A DNA stretch of 64,000 nucleotides from Chloroflexota bacterium (lineage in GTDB: Bacteria > Chloroflexota > Anaerolineae > UBA1429): NCBI GenBank assembly GCA_012729455.1, contig JAAYDC010000001.1, positions 1 to 64,000 on the forward strand, given 5' to 3'. The position numbers and the translations under genes were made by a program. This document shows positions 45,931 through 54,553 of the stretch, in pieces. Within the stretch, counting starts at the first letter, position 1. The number at the start of each line of letters is the position of its first letter. The notes under the pieces were generated by a model. The model made no database searches, was not told where the DNA came from, and saw only the letters and a list, made by a program, of their open reading frames with translations.

Positions 45931-45944
45931 GGCTATGCTATACT
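45916..45944 (+). promoter_or_regulatory. promoter of the pyr operon
   Basis: TTGATC at 45916-45921, 17-base spacer, TATACT at 45939-45944 with an extended -10 TG at 45936-45937. The -35 overlaps the 3' end of the L,D-transpeptidase-like gene. Start of transcription is expected near 45951. Confidence 0.7.
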
Positions 45945-45961
45945 AGCTGCATGCCAATCAA

Positions 45962-45975
45962 GCATAAGCTTATGC
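45962..45975. repeat. 14-base perfect palindrome in the pyr leader
   Basis: GCATAAGCTTATGC lies about 12 bases after the expected transcription start. Its left half GCATAA could also pair with a second TTATGC at 46021-46026, just after the terminator, which would be an alternative fold. Confidence 0.5.
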
Positions 45976-45984
45976 CTCGACTTC

Positions 45985-46022
45985 AAGCCCCTCGGCGATC
46001 CGCCGATAAGAGGGGCTTTTTT
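45985..46022 (+). terminator. intrinsic terminator in the pyr leader (possible attenuator)
   Basis: Stem AAGCCCCTC / GAGGGGCTT with an inner GGCG-atc-CGCC stem, followed by a T-run (TTTTTT). It lies downstream of the pyr promoter and about 25 bases before pyrC, so it may attenuate the operon rather than only end the upstream gene. No PyrR-type binding sequence was recognised. Confidence 0.75.
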
Positions 46023-46047
46023 ATGCCTGCTTGCCGGTAGGTTGCGC

Positions 46048-47124
46048 ATGAGTTCCAGCATAACACTGCCGGGGCTGATCGATTGCCACGTGCATCTGCG
46101 CGAGCCGGGTGCCGAGTATAAGGAGGGCATTCTTCGCGGCACGCAGGCGGCGCTGGCTGGCGGATTCACCACTATCCTCGAAATGCCCAATACTCGCCCT
46201 GCCTGTGATTCACCTGAAGCCCTGTACCATAAACAAAGCCTCTACGCAAGCCAGGCTTGTTGCAACTATGCGCTCTTTGTCGGCTATGATCCGGCACAGC
46301 ACGAGAAACTCACGGCCATGGCGCCGCATACCGCCGGGTTAAAACTGTACCTTGACCACACTTATAACGGCCAACCGCTCTCGCCCAGCCTGCTGGATGC
46401 CATCATGGAGGCCTGGCCTGGCCCGGGACCGGTGGCGGTGCATGCAGAGAGTGAGACGATCTCGGCGGCGATCGCCGTGGCGGCGCGTCATGGTCAGCAC
46501 GTGCACATCTGCCATGTGCCGCATGCCGACGACCTACTAGTGATCGACCGTGCGCGCCAGGCAGGCGCCCATGTGACCTGCGAAGTTGCACCTCACCACC
46601 TGCTGCTCGATTCCAACGATGAAGTGCACCTGGGTGCCTTTGGTCAAATGAAACCGCCGTTGGTGAGCCCCGCAGAGCGCGCCGCGTTTTGGCAGCGTAT
46701 CGATCTGGTCGACCTGATCGCCTCCGATCATGCCCCCCATACACGCGCCGAAAAACTGAGTGAGACACCTCCGCCGGGCGTGCCGGGGCTCGAGACCATC
46801 CTGCCGCTCATGCTGCAGGCCGTCGACGAAGGGTTGTTAACCCTCGAACGGCTGGTCGAGCTCCTCTATCATGCGCCAGTACGGATCTATAGCCTTCCGC
46901 CGGATACCGGCAGCATTCAGGTGGCGATTGAACGTTATCAGGTTCCCGAGCAAGGGTTCATGACGCGCTGCGACTGGTCGCCCTACAGCAGACGTTGGGT
47001 AACCGGGCGTGTCTGCGAGGTTACTCTTAACCAGCAAACTATCTGGCGCGATGGCCAGCTGCTCGTGCAGCCCGGCACTGGACGCGATATCCGGCACATT
47101 ACCACTTCAGAGGAGGCAACATGA
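46048..47124 (+). CDS. pyrC: dihydroorotase
   Basis: 358 residues, class I-like dihydroorotase: [17 protein letters not shown] near residue 12 (zinc-binding His pair), [14 protein letters not shown] near 47, [12 protein letters not shown] near 94 with the candidate carboxylated Lys, [10 protein letters not shown] near 150, and [11 protein letters not shown] near 228. It closes carbamoyl-aspartate to dihydroorotate. ATG 46048 with AGG upstream; it overlaps pyrB by four bases (ATGA). First gene of a five-gene pyrimidine operon preceded by a leader terminator. Confidence 0.92.
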   Translation: MSSSITLPGLIDCHVHLREPGAEYKEGILRGTQAALAGGFTTILEMPNTRPACDSPEALYHKQSLYASQACCNYALFVGYDPAQHEKLTAMAPHTAGLKLYLDHTYNGQPLSPSLLDAIMEAWPGPGPVAVHAESETISAAIAVAARHGQHVHICHVPHADDLLVIDRARQAGAHVTCEVAPHHLLLDSNDEVHLGAFGQMKPPLVSPAERAAFWQRIDLVDLIASDHAPHTRAEKLSETPPPGVPGLETILPLMLQAVDEGLLTLERLVELLYHAPVRIYSLPPDTGSIQVAIERYQVPEQGFMTRCDWSPYSRRWVTGRVCEVTLNQQTIWRDGQLLVQPGTGRDIRHITTSEEAT

Positions 47125-48101
47125 CACCCGATACGAACGTACGTAAGACCGTGGGCCTGGCAGCAGACCGCCAGCAAAGCTTTTATGGGCGCGATATCGT
47201 TTCGGTTCGCCAGTTCACCCGCGATGATCTCAACTATATCTTTACCGTCTCGGACGAAATGCGCAGTCTGGTGCACCGCGTGGGCGCTACGGACCTTCTG
47301 AAAGGCCACATCCTTGCTAACCTGTTTTACGAGCCCTCAACGCGTACTTTTGCCTCGTTTGCGGCAGCCATGCAGCGTCTGGGCGGCTCGACCATCCCAA
47401 TCCACGGCGTGCAGTATTCCTCCGTCAGCAAGGGTGAGTCGCTGCCCGATACCGTCCGTTCGCTGGCGTGCTATGCCGATGTCATCGTGCTGCGTCACCC
47501 CGAGGTGGGGGCATCCGAAGTCGCAGCGCGCTACAGCAGCAAGCCGGTCATCAGCGCCGGCGACGGTGTTGGCGAGCATCCCACCCAAGGCTTGCTCGAT
47601 CTCTACACCATCTATGCCGAGTTGGGCACCGTCGATGAGCTGAACGTGACGATGGTAGGCGATCTGCGCAACGGCCGCACGGTGCACTCGCTGGCCAGGT
47701 TACTGAGCATGTATCGTGTCAACCTTACGCTGGTATCGCCCGCTATCCTGCGTCTGCCTGCGCAGCTAAAACAGGAACTGGTGGATGCCGGCCTGAGTGT
47801 GCGCGAGACGGACCGCGTCGAGAATGTGATCAGTGAATCCGACGTGGTGTATGTTACGCGCGTGCAGCGCGAGCGCTTTGAAGATATGCACGAATACGAG
47901 GCTGTGCGCGACAGCTATGAGATTACCCCCGAGTTGATGGCCAATGCCAAAGAAAAGATGGCCCTCATGCATCCTCTGCCGCGTGTGAATGAGATTCATT
48001 ACGATGTCGACGATGATCCGCGCGCTGCCTATTTCCGTCAGATGGAAAACGGCATGTACATCCGCATGGCGCTGCTGGCTGCCGTGCTGGGAAAGGCTTA
48101 A
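47121..48101 (+). CDS. pyrB: aspartate carbamoyltransferase catalytic subunit
   Basis: 326 residues: [21 protein letters not shown] (about 70-90, carbamoyl-phosphate site), [12 protein letters not shown] near 100, [12 protein letters not shown]-like segment near 120, [17 protein letters not shown] near 153, [12 protein letters not shown] near 180 and [10 protein letters not shown] near 285. It makes carbamoyl-aspartate. No pyrI regulatory chain is present in the operon. The protein continues directly into pyrFE three bases after its stop. Confidence 0.95.
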   Translation: MTPDTNVRKTVGLAADRQQSFYGRDIVSVRQFTRDDLNYIFTVSDEMRSLVHRVGATDLLKGHILANLFYEPSTRTFASFAAAMQRLGGSTIPIHGVQYSSVSKGESLPDTVRSLACYADVIVLRHPEVGASEVAARYSSKPVISAGDGVGEHPTQGLLDLYTIYAELGTVDELNVTMVGDLRNGRTVHSLARLLSMYRVNLTLVSPAILRLPAQLKQELVDAGLSVRETDRVENVISESDVVYVTRVQRERFEDMHEYEAVRDSYEITPELMANAKEKMALMHPLPRVNEIHYDVDDDPRAAYFRQMENGMYIRMALLAAVLGKA

Positions 48102-48104
48102 GCG

Positions 48105-49544
48105 ATGGGCTTTTGGGAGAAACTGCGCGCCAGTATCGCAAAACGCAACAGCCTGTTGTGTGTGGGGCTGGATCCGGTGCCCGAGAAGATCCCCAGCCGT
48201 TATGGCAGCGTTGCCGAATTCGGGCACGCCATCATCGCGGCAACGGCTGAGGTTGCCTGCTGCTATAAACCCAACCTGGCCTTTTACGAGGCGCTCGGCA
48301 CGGATGGCATGGCGATCCTGGCGGATACGCTGCAGGCCGTGCCGTCCGATATCCCTGTAATTCTTGATGGTAAACGCAACGACATCGCCAACACGGCGGA
48401 TGCCTATGCGCGCTCAGCCTACGACGTGCTGGGTGGCGATGCCCTGACGGTCAACCCCTACCTGGGGGCAGATGGCGTGCGCCCCTTTATGCAGCGTGCC
48501 GGCAAGGGGGTCTTTATCCTATGCAAGACCTCGAACCCCTCCGCGGGCGAGCTGCAGGATTGGTCCTCGCAGGGAGTGCCTCTGTACGCGCATGTGGCTG
48601 AACTGGCTAACCAGTGGGCAGGCGACGGTGAGGTTGGCCTGGTCATAGGGGCTACCTACCCCGAGGCGATCGCTGAAATTCGTGCCCAGTACCCCAATAG
48701 CTGGTTCCTGATCCCAGGGGTGGGAACCCAGGGCGGCGAGGTAGCGCCTGTGCTGCGCGCCGGCTTGCGCGACGATGGCTTTGGCGTGCTGATCAACGCC
48801 TCGCGCGCGGTATTGTATGCTGATGATCCAGCCCGTGCAGCGCGTGAGCTGCGCGATACCATTAACCGTGAGAGTGTATCGTCGGTTGAACAATCGTCCG
48901 TTGACGATCAGCGCGTGCGCATCGCTCAGCAGAGCATTGATCGCCTGGCACGCGGCTTGTTCGAAAGCCACTGTGTTCAGTTTGGTGATTTTATGCTGCA
49001 CTCGGGCGCACATTCGCCCATCTATATCGACCTGCGGTTGCTGGTATCGACACCGGCGCTCCTGCAGGAGGCCGCCGGCCACTATGCCCGCCTGCTCAAG
49101 GGGCTGCACTATGACCGCCTTGCGGCGATTCCCTACGCCGCACTCCCGATCGGCACCGCTGTGGCACTCCAAACCGGCGATCCGCTGATCTATCCGAGGC
49201 GCGATGCCAAGGGATATGGCACGCAGCGCCAGATCGAGGGCACATTCAAAGCCGGCGAGCGCGTGGTGTTGCTCGATGACCTGATCTCGAGCGGCGAGAG
49301 CAAGATCGAGGCCATTCAGCCGCTGGTAGCTGCCGGTTTAGTGGTGGAGGATATCGTAGTGCTGATTGACCGCCAGCAAGGCGGAGCCGAAGAGTTGGCC
49401 CAGAAAGGCCTGCGCCTGCACACCGCTGTCACCCTCAGCGAGCTACTCGCGTCGCTTGAACGCCAGCAACTGGTCAGTGGAGAGGAGGTTGCCCGCGTGC
49501 ATCAATTCCTGGCCAGCTACCGCCGCGCGGGCGCCCCGCAATGA
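48105..49544 (+). CDS. pyrFE: bifunctional OMP decarboxylase - orotate phosphoribosyltransferase
   Basis: 479 residues. Residues 1-270 are an OMP decarboxylase: LCVGLDPVPEKIP near 18, KPNLAFYEALG near 55, the catalytic DGKRNDIANTADAYA near 88-102 and GVGTQGG near 205. A Ser-rich linker near 265-275 leads to the phosphoribosyltransferase: FGDFMLHSGAHSPIYIDLR near 300, IPYAALPIGTAVAL near 345 and the PRPP motif VVLLDDLISSGESK near 385. The order, decarboxylase first, is the reverse of animal UMP synthase. It joins the last two steps to UMP. Confidence 0.93.
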   Translation: MGFWEKLRASIAKRNSLLCVGLDPVPEKIPSRYGSVAEFGHAIIAATAEVACCYKPNLAFYEALGTDGMAILADTLQAVPSDIPVILDGKRNDIANTADAYARSAYDVLGGDALTVNPYLGADGVRPFMQRAGKGVFILCKTSNPSAGELQDWSSQGVPLYAHVAELANQWAGDGEVGLVIGATYPEAIAEIRAQYPNSWFLIPGVGTQGGEVAPVLRAGLRDDGFGVLINASRAVLYADDPARAARELRDTINRESVSSVEQSSVDDQRVRIAQQSIDRLARGLFESHCVQFGDFMLHSGAHSPIYIDLRLLVSTPALLQEAAGHYARLLKGLHYDRLAAIPYAALPIGTAVALQTGDPLIYPRRDAKGYGTQRQIEGTFKAGERVVLLDDLISSGESKIEAIQPLVAAGLVVEDIVVLIDRQQGGAEELAQKGLRLHTAVTLSELLASLERQQLVSGEEVARVHQFLASYRRAGAPQ

Positions 49545-50473
49545 GCCCTTCGCTGGCAGTTGATCTGGCCGGCTTGCGGTTGGCTAACCCACTGGTGCTC
49601 GCCTCTGGCATCTGGGGCTGTGCAGCTGAGACGCTCGTGCGCGCCGCGCGAGCGGGCGCCGGAGCTGTAACCAGCAAGTCCTGCAGTGTGGCGCCGCGCA
49701 CAGGTCATCCCAACCCGACGGTGCTGCCCTGGGCGGGCGGATTGATCAACGCCGTCGGACTGGCCAATCCCGGGGCAGCCGAGGAGCGCCTGATCCTGCA
49801 GGAAGCGCACAAGAGCCTGATACCACTCGGTGTATCGCTGATCGCCAGTATTTTCGGCTCGACGCCTGATGATTATGCAGAGGCGGCCGAGTTGGTGGCT
49901 GGCGCACAGCCCGAGATCCTGGAGGTCAACATTTCGTGCCCCAACGTGGCCAGCGAATTTGGCCTGCCCTTTGCCCTTGAGCCTGATGCTGCTGCCGCTG
50001 TTACCCGCGCTGTACGCGCTGCCTATGCCGGGCGTGTCTTTATCAAGCTCTCGCCTAACGCGGTCAACATCGTCGAGGTGGCGGCAGCCGCAGCAGAAGC
50101 TGGCGCAGATGGCTTTACCGCCGTCAACACCCTCGGACCGGGCATGCTGATCGATATTACAGCGCGCCGGCCGATCCTTTCCAACCGCGTGGGCGGTGTA
50201 TCGGGTGCGGCATTACGGCCCATCGCGCTGCGTTGTATCCATGATGTGACGCGCGCCATCGGCCTGCCGGTGATCGGCACAGGCGGGGTGGATAGCGGTG
50301 AGGCTGCCATACAGATGATTATGGCGGGTGCCAGTGCGGTGGGGGTTGGCTCTGCCCTGTTGGGTGAAGGCGACGCCGTGTTTAGCCGCCTGCAGCGCGA
50401 GATGCTCACCATCATGCAGCACGAGGGGATTGCCAGCCTTGAAGAAATCCGGGGGTGCGCACATGCTGGATAA
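49541..50473 (+). CDS. pyrD: dihydroorotate dehydrogenase, class 1B catalytic subunit
   Basis: 310 residues, FMN enzyme: LANPLVLASGIWG near 13, GAVTSKSCSVAPRTGHPNP near 42-60, INAVGLANPG near 69, EVNISCPNV near 125 with the catalytic Cys of the class 1 enzymes, FIKLSPN near 166 and GTGGVDSGEAAIQMIMAGASAVGVGSALL near 246-274. The downstream PyrK makes it class 1B, passing electrons to NAD+. Start overlaps pyrFE by ATGA, and its end overlaps pyrK by 11 bases. Confidence 0.93.
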   Translation: MSPSLAVDLAGLRLANPLVLASGIWGCAAETLVRAARAGAGAVTSKSCSVAPRTGHPNPTVLPWAGGLINAVGLANPGAAEERLILQEAHKSLIPLGVSLIASIFGSTPDDYAEAAELVAGAQPEILEVNISCPNVASEFGLPFALEPDAAAAVTRAVRAAYAGRVFIKLSPNAVNIVEVAAAAAEAGADGFTAVNTLGPGMLIDITARRPILSNRVGGVSGAALRPIALRCIHDVTRAIGLPVIGTGGVDSGEAAIQMIMAGASAVGVGSALLGEGDAVFSRLQREMLTIMQHEGIASLEEIRGCAHAG

Positions 50474-51200
50474 CATCTACCAGGTGATGCGCGTCACCGA
50501 GCGCATACCGGAGGGAAAGTGCGGTGCCACCCTGGTTCTGGACGGTGAGTTGCCGTGCCAGGCCGGACAATTCGTGATGGTATGGCTGCCGGGCGTCGAG
50601 GAACGTCCCTTTACGTTGGTCAACGACACACCGGTCACCCTGACCGTCGCGGCAATCGGGCCCCTGACGCGCGCACTGGCTGGGCTCGAGGTGGGCGCGC
50701 GGGTGTGGCTGCGCGGTCCTTACGGCCACGGGTTTCCTCCTCCCGGCCGACGGCTGCTGGTGCTGGGGGGCGGCAGCGGAATCGCCTCGTTGGCGCTGCT
50801 GGCACGCCGTGCGCTGGCTGAGGGCGCCGAGGTGCGCACCTATATCGGGGCGCGCACGACCGATCTGTTGATGCTGCCTTGGTATCCGCATTGGAGCACA
50901 CTGACTCTGACGACCGACGACGGCAGCCAAGGGATTCACGGCAATGTGCTGCAGGCTGCTGCGGAGCAGTTCGCGTGGGCGGATGGCATCTACGCCTGCG
51001 GCCCCGAGCCGATGCTGGCAGCCCTGGCGCGCAGTCGCCGATCAGATTGGCCTCCATGCTGGATCAACCTCGAGCGCGTGATGCGTTGCGGCATCGGTGT
51101 GTGTGGCAGCTGCCACTGCGGTAGCCACCTGGTATGTGCCGATGGGCCCGTCTTTAACCTCGAACAGGTGACTGCGGAGCTACTCGCGCCACCACATTGA
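50463..51200 (+). CDS. pyrK: dihydroorotate dehydrogenase electron-transfer subunit
   Basis: 245 residues of the ferredoxin-NADP reductase family: FVMVWLPGVEERPFTL near 35-50 (FAD-binding RPFS-type motif), LVLGGGSGIASLALLAR near 99, YACGPEPMLAAL near 179, and the 2Fe-2S cysteines in MRCGIGVCGSCHCG plus a later LVCADG. It moves electrons from PyrD's FMN to NAD+. Start ATG 50463 lies inside the end of pyrD; a longer frame from 50328 would lie fully within pyrD. Last gene of the pyr operon. Confidence 0.92.
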   Translation: MLDNIYQVMRVTERIPEGKCGATLVLDGELPCQAGQFVMVWLPGVEERPFTLVNDTPVTLTVAAIGPLTRALAGLEVGARVWLRGPYGHGFPPPGRRLLVLGGGSGIASLALLARRALAEGAEVRTYIGARTTDLLMLPWYPHWSTLTLTTDDGSQGIHGNVLQAAAEQFAWADGIYACGPEPMLAALARSRRSDWPPCWINLERVMRCGIGVCGSCHCGSHLVCADGPVFNLEQVTAELLAPPH

Positions 51201-51279
51201 GCGCTTTTGGCAGTCTTTGGGTAGTTTTTGATAGCTGCCACCAGCCACAATAAGGGCATCATATGAGGGGAGATGCATT

Positions 51280-52638
51280 ATGACACTACGCTCTGAACTA
51301 TCTGAGATAGCCAACGATGCCCCGGCCCTGGAACAGGCCTATCGGCATGCCCTGGAGGCCGACCAGGAAGGTGCCTTTATCGCCGAGATCATCGCTCTGG
51401 CAAATGAACACCCAGATAACATATTGCTGGCAACCTGGATGGCGCGCCTTGAGCCTGCCAAGGCTGCGTCTCGAGCAGCACGACCGCGCATTCTCTGGCC
51501 AGTACTCGTGATTGTAGGCCTGGTCATGTCGGTACTCTTTTACTTTGGTCTGGATGACGCCGTGCTCGAGCTGCCATCAGCCCAGTTCTGGCTGCCGTTG
51601 GCCTTTGTCGCGGTGGTTGCTGCGGGGGTCTCCGTTTACCTTGTAGCAGCACGGCGACGGCTATGGGGCTGGACGGCGCTCGTGTTGGGGGTGCTGGTGG
51701 TGTTGGGCGCCTATGCTGTGCTTTTTATGATGCGCATCGAGCAGGGTAACCAGGATTCGCTCCTTCCGCTGCAATACCAGGATCTGGCGCCGGTCCATTT
51801 TGCCGGACTGGCCTTTTTAGCCGTCCTGTGGGCAGTTGGCGGACATCATACTGCGCCTGGCGGCCGGCATGCGATTATCATCAAGGTCTTTGAGACGGCT
51901 ATCACCATCGGGTTGTTGCAGGCTGTCCTGACGGCCGCGGTCCTGCTCTGGGGCACATTGTTTACCATACAGGGCCTGCCTTTCCTTTTCTTTGATGCGG
52001 ATACTCCGCTTTGGATAAAGCTCCGCCGTTTTGCAGCCGTGACAGGCGTTACATTCGTTGTATTGCTCTCGACGGCGTTCAGCTACAACGCGCACACCGC
52101 GCCCGAGGAGCAGGATTTCAGCAGCGGGATTTCGATAGTGGTGAGCTTTATGCTGCGCATCCTGCTGCTTGTGAGTGTGGTGGGGCTGGCTGCGGTTGCG
52201 GTGGTAATCCCCTTTACCTTTATGGAACCCTTTAATTCGCGCGATGTGCTCATCGCTTATAACATGCTGCAGTTTGCCGTGGTAGCCGTAGTGGTGGGCA
52301 TTGTCCCGCCGTTGCAGGCCCAGGATTCCCTGCGCACCAACAAGACGGTGCGCGCAGGGGTACTGATCCTGATCATCCTCACCGTGCTGGTGAGTTTGTA
52401 CGCGCTGGCAGCGGTGGTCTACCGCACCGCACTGACGGGTCTGACCCCCAACCGTATCACGGTTATTACCTGGAATGCCGTGAACATTGCCCTGCTGGCG
52501 TTAGCCGGTTGGCGCATCTTGCGCACCGGGAAGAACGGATGGGTGGCCGCCATCTCGCGCACTATCCACGTGGGTCTGCTGGTATACACTATCAGTGCCA
52601 CGATGCTGCTGGTGGTGCTACCGCTCGTATTTCATTAA
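51280..52638 (+). CDS. polytopic membrane protein of unknown function (DUF4153-like)
   Basis: 452 residues. The first 70 or so are soluble and helical (ALEQAYRHALEADQEGAF), followed by about eleven transmembrane helices. The C-terminal part (SLYALAAVVYRTALTGLTPNRITVITWN) recalls DUF4153/DUF4173-type membrane proteins. No transporter or enzyme motif was seen. AGGGGAG is placed before ATG. It starts about 80 bases after pyrK, and the HAD gene follows after five bases, so the two are probably linked. A nearby 43-residue ORF resembles its N-terminal segment. Confidence 0.5.
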   Translation: MTLRSELSEIANDAPALEQAYRHALEADQEGAFIAEIIALANEHPDNILLATWMARLEPAKAASRAARPRILWPVLVIVGLVMSVLFYFGLDDAVLELPSAQFWLPLAFVAVVAAGVSVYLVAARRRLWGWTALVLGVLVVLGAYAVLFMMRIEQGNQDSLLPLQYQDLAPVHFAGLAFLAVLWAVGGHHTAPGGRHAIIIKVFETAITIGLLQAVLTAAVLLWGTLFTIQGLPFLFFDADTPLWIKLRRFAAVTGVTFVVLLSTAFSYNAHTAPEEQDFSSGISIVVSFMLRILLLVSVVGLAAVAVVIPFTFMEPFNSRDVLIAYNMLQFAVVAVVVGIVPPLQAQDSLRTNKTVRAGVLILIILTVLVSLYALAAVVYRTALTGLTPNRITVITWNAVNIALLALAGWRILRTGKNGWVAAISRTIHVGLLVYTISATMLLVVLPLVFH

Positions 52639-52643
52639 GGGCT

Positions 52644-53363
52644 ATGTCAGGCATCCATACCCTGCTGATTGACGCAGACGATACCCTCTGGGAGAACAAC
52701 ATCTACTATGAACGCTGCTCTCAGGCACTGGTCGAGCAGCTCGCGCCTCTGGGGATCGCTGCCGACGATGTGATGCGCGCCATCCGCCGCCACAAGCTCG
52801 AAGTGATTCCCGATTATGGATACGGCCCGCGCGGATACATTGAGGCGCTCGGGCGCAGCGCCTTGCAGTTGGCGCAGGAAAAGGGCCTGGCGATCGGGCC
52901 TGACTTTCTTGAGCGCTCACGCAGCTGCGGTGCCATGATGCTGCACCCGCCGCTGGAACTGCTGCCAGGCGTAAGAGAGAGCCTGCGAACGCTGGCAGCT
53001 AGTTACAGGCTGGTGTTGGTGACCAAGGGCGACAACGAACTGCAGCGGCGCAAACTGGAACGTTCCGGGTTGGCAGAGCATTTTGAGGGCGTGTATGTGC
53101 TCGAGGAAAAGGACCTTGCCGCATACCAGCGTGTTGCAGCCGACTTGGGTACTGATCCGGGTTCGATCTGCATGGTGGGCAACAGCCCCAAATCGGATAT
53201 CAACCCTGCCATTGAGGCCGGTATGTGGGCGGTGCTGATCGAGCACCCCCATACCTGGGAGGCTGAGCAGGAGGCCGTGGTCATCTCGCCCCGCATGTTC
53301 CGCTGCAACAGCTTTGGCGAGCTGCCGGATTGTCTGCGCAGCATGGCACAGTTTAGCACCTGA
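52644..53363 (+). CDS. HAD-superfamily hydrolase
   Basis: 239 residues: motif I DADDTLW (residues 9-15, nucleophile Asp and acid/base Asp), motif II LVTKGD near 124, Lys in RRKLERSGL near 133 and motif IV CMVGNSPKSDINPAIEAG near 175-192. The cap is a small helical one inserted after motif I. Substrate is a small phosphorylated metabolite or phosphoprotein, unknown. Start ATG 52644 lies five bases after the membrane-protein stop, with only a weak AAGGG; the longer in-frame ORF upstream overlaps that gene. Confidence 0.8.
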   Translation: MSGIHTLLIDADDTLWENNIYYERCSQALVEQLAPLGIAADDVMRAIRRHKLEVIPDYGYGPRGYIEALGRSALQLAQEKGLAIGPDFLERSRSCGAMMLHPPLELLPGVRESLRTLAASYRLVLVTKGDNELQRRKLERSGLAEHFEGVYVLEEKDLAAYQRVAADLGTDPGSICMVGNSPKSDINPAIEAGMWAVLIEHPHTWEAEQEAVVISPRMFRCNSFGELPDCLRSMAQFST

Positions 53364-53374
53364 AAGGAGACACA

Positions 53375-53506
53375 ATGGAGCCCCCGCTCGATCTGACAGG
53401 CAAAATCAGTGATGTGGCGGCTCTCGAGGCACTCTATCAGCAGGCTCAGGATGAGAGCCAATTATCTACATCCTGCGAGCGCTCTAGACTCCTTTCATCC
53501 TGTTAG
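53375..53506 (+). CDS. 43-residue ORF, possible truncated paralogue
   Basis: ATG 53375 is preceded by AAAGGAGA at ideal distance, 11 bases after the HAD stop. It encodes 43 residues (including LTGKISDVAALEALYQQAQD) and stops inside a hairpin at 53500-53537. The first half resembles the N-terminal segment of the 452-residue membrane protein at 51280 (ALEQAYRHALEAD), whereas the last 13 residues (CERSRLLSSC) look random. It could be a small protein or the remains of a gene cut by deletion. Confidence 0.4.
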   Translation: MEPPLDLTGKISDVAALEALYQQAQDESQLSTSCERSRLLSSC

Positions 53507-53537
53507 CTGGCGTCTATCATACACGCCACGCTAACAG
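53500..53537. other. strong hairpin upstream of the HD gene
   Basis: CTGTTAGCTGGCGT pairs with ACGCCA-c-GCTAACAG (one bulged C), nine-base loop. No T-run follows. It sits 18 bases before the GTG of the HD-domain gene and contains the stop of the 43-residue ORF, so it may separate two transcripts or act on translation. Confidence 0.5.
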
Positions 53538-53554
53538 ACAGCTGGAGGCTGCCC

Positions 53555-54553
53555 GTGACTGGAAGCAAAGTGAATTGGGTGCGCATCGCGCCCATGTTCA
53601 CCGAGTTGTTGCGCGAAACCTGCGCCCTGTGGGAGCCAGGCTGGGTCTCGTATAACTGGCGCGCCTACAGCTGTGACCACAGCCTGCGGGTGAGGAACCT
53701 GGCGGTGCATCTGGCACGTGAGACAGGCGCGGACGTGGCTGTGTGCGATTGTGCCGGGCTGCTGCACGACCTGACCAAACTCTACGACGGCGATTACCTC
53801 ACCGACGCACAGGGCAAGCGCCTCACGAACGCGAACGGTTTTTGGATCAGCGCCACCCGTTCGCCGCTCGCACAAAACCGTGTGACCAAACGCTATGACG
53901 AGATGCAGCTGGCTGGCCAAGTGCATAGCCGCTCGGGTGCTGTGCTGGCACGCAGCCTGCTCGACGAAGCCGGTTGCGCGGCTGCTTTCAGCGAGCGCGT
54001 GGCGGAAGCGATCGCACAGCACCTCGGTCCCTCCGTTGATGCCTCAATCGAGGCGTTCTGCCTCTACGATGCCGACCTGATCGACGCCAACATCGGCCTG
54101 CCGGCCTTTATACGCTTCCTGTACATCAATCAGCACTTTTATGATATGCGCCGTGCCGACGAGTCGGAGCCCACGCTTGACCAATTACTCGAGCGAGAAC
54201 CGGGTGTCTTTTTACGTTCCTTTCTGGGTGAAGCGACGCCGCGCTGGATGGCCGGCAAACGCAGCGATTTTATCCCGCAGCTGCGTACTGCTGCAGCCCG
54301 CGATCTGGCTACACATAGGCAGACGCGCCTGGAAGAGATCGTGACAGCGATGCAGTCCGAGACGCTCTCTGCGCCCGGTTTCGCCGCCAATGGCGGCAGC
54401 GGTTTGCTTCTGCGGCTACTGGCGTATGGCGGAGAACCCGAGATCAATCGCGAACTCGAGGAGCTGGAAGGCGCGCTGGCACAGGGCAACTGGCGAGCAA
54501 GTGCCCGCGACCTGGTACAGTATGCCAACCGGGAGGTGCTGGGAGTTTTCTAG
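53555..54553 (+). CDS. HD-domain metal-dependent phosphohydrolase
   Basis: 332 residues with an HD superfamily core: DHSLRVRNLAVHLARE (His, residues 41-56), GLLHDLTKLYDGDYLT (His-Asp pair, near 69-84), AIAQHLGPS near 150 and LYDADLIDANIG near 168. These give the four metal ligands. The last 130 residues are helical with no known motif. Substrates in this group are nucleotides or cyclic nucleotides; here unknown. GTG start with GGAGG six bases upstream. Its last four bases overlap the convergent amidohydrolase gene. Confidence 0.75.
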   Translation: MTGSKVNWVRIAPMFTELLRETCALWEPGWVSYNWRAYSCDHSLRVRNLAVHLARETGADVAVCDCAGLLHDLTKLYDGDYLTDAQGKRLTNANGFWISATRSPLAQNRVTKRYDEMQLAGQVHSRSGAVLARSLLDEAGCAAAFSERVAEAIAQHLGPSVDASIEAFCLYDADLIDANIGLPAFIRFLYINQHFYDMRRADESEPTLDQLLEREPGVFLRSFLGEATPRWMAGKRSDFIPQLRTAAARDLATHRQTRLEEIVTAMQSETLSAPGFAANGGSGLLLRLLAYGGEPEINRELEELEGALAQGNWRASARDLVQYANREVLGVF

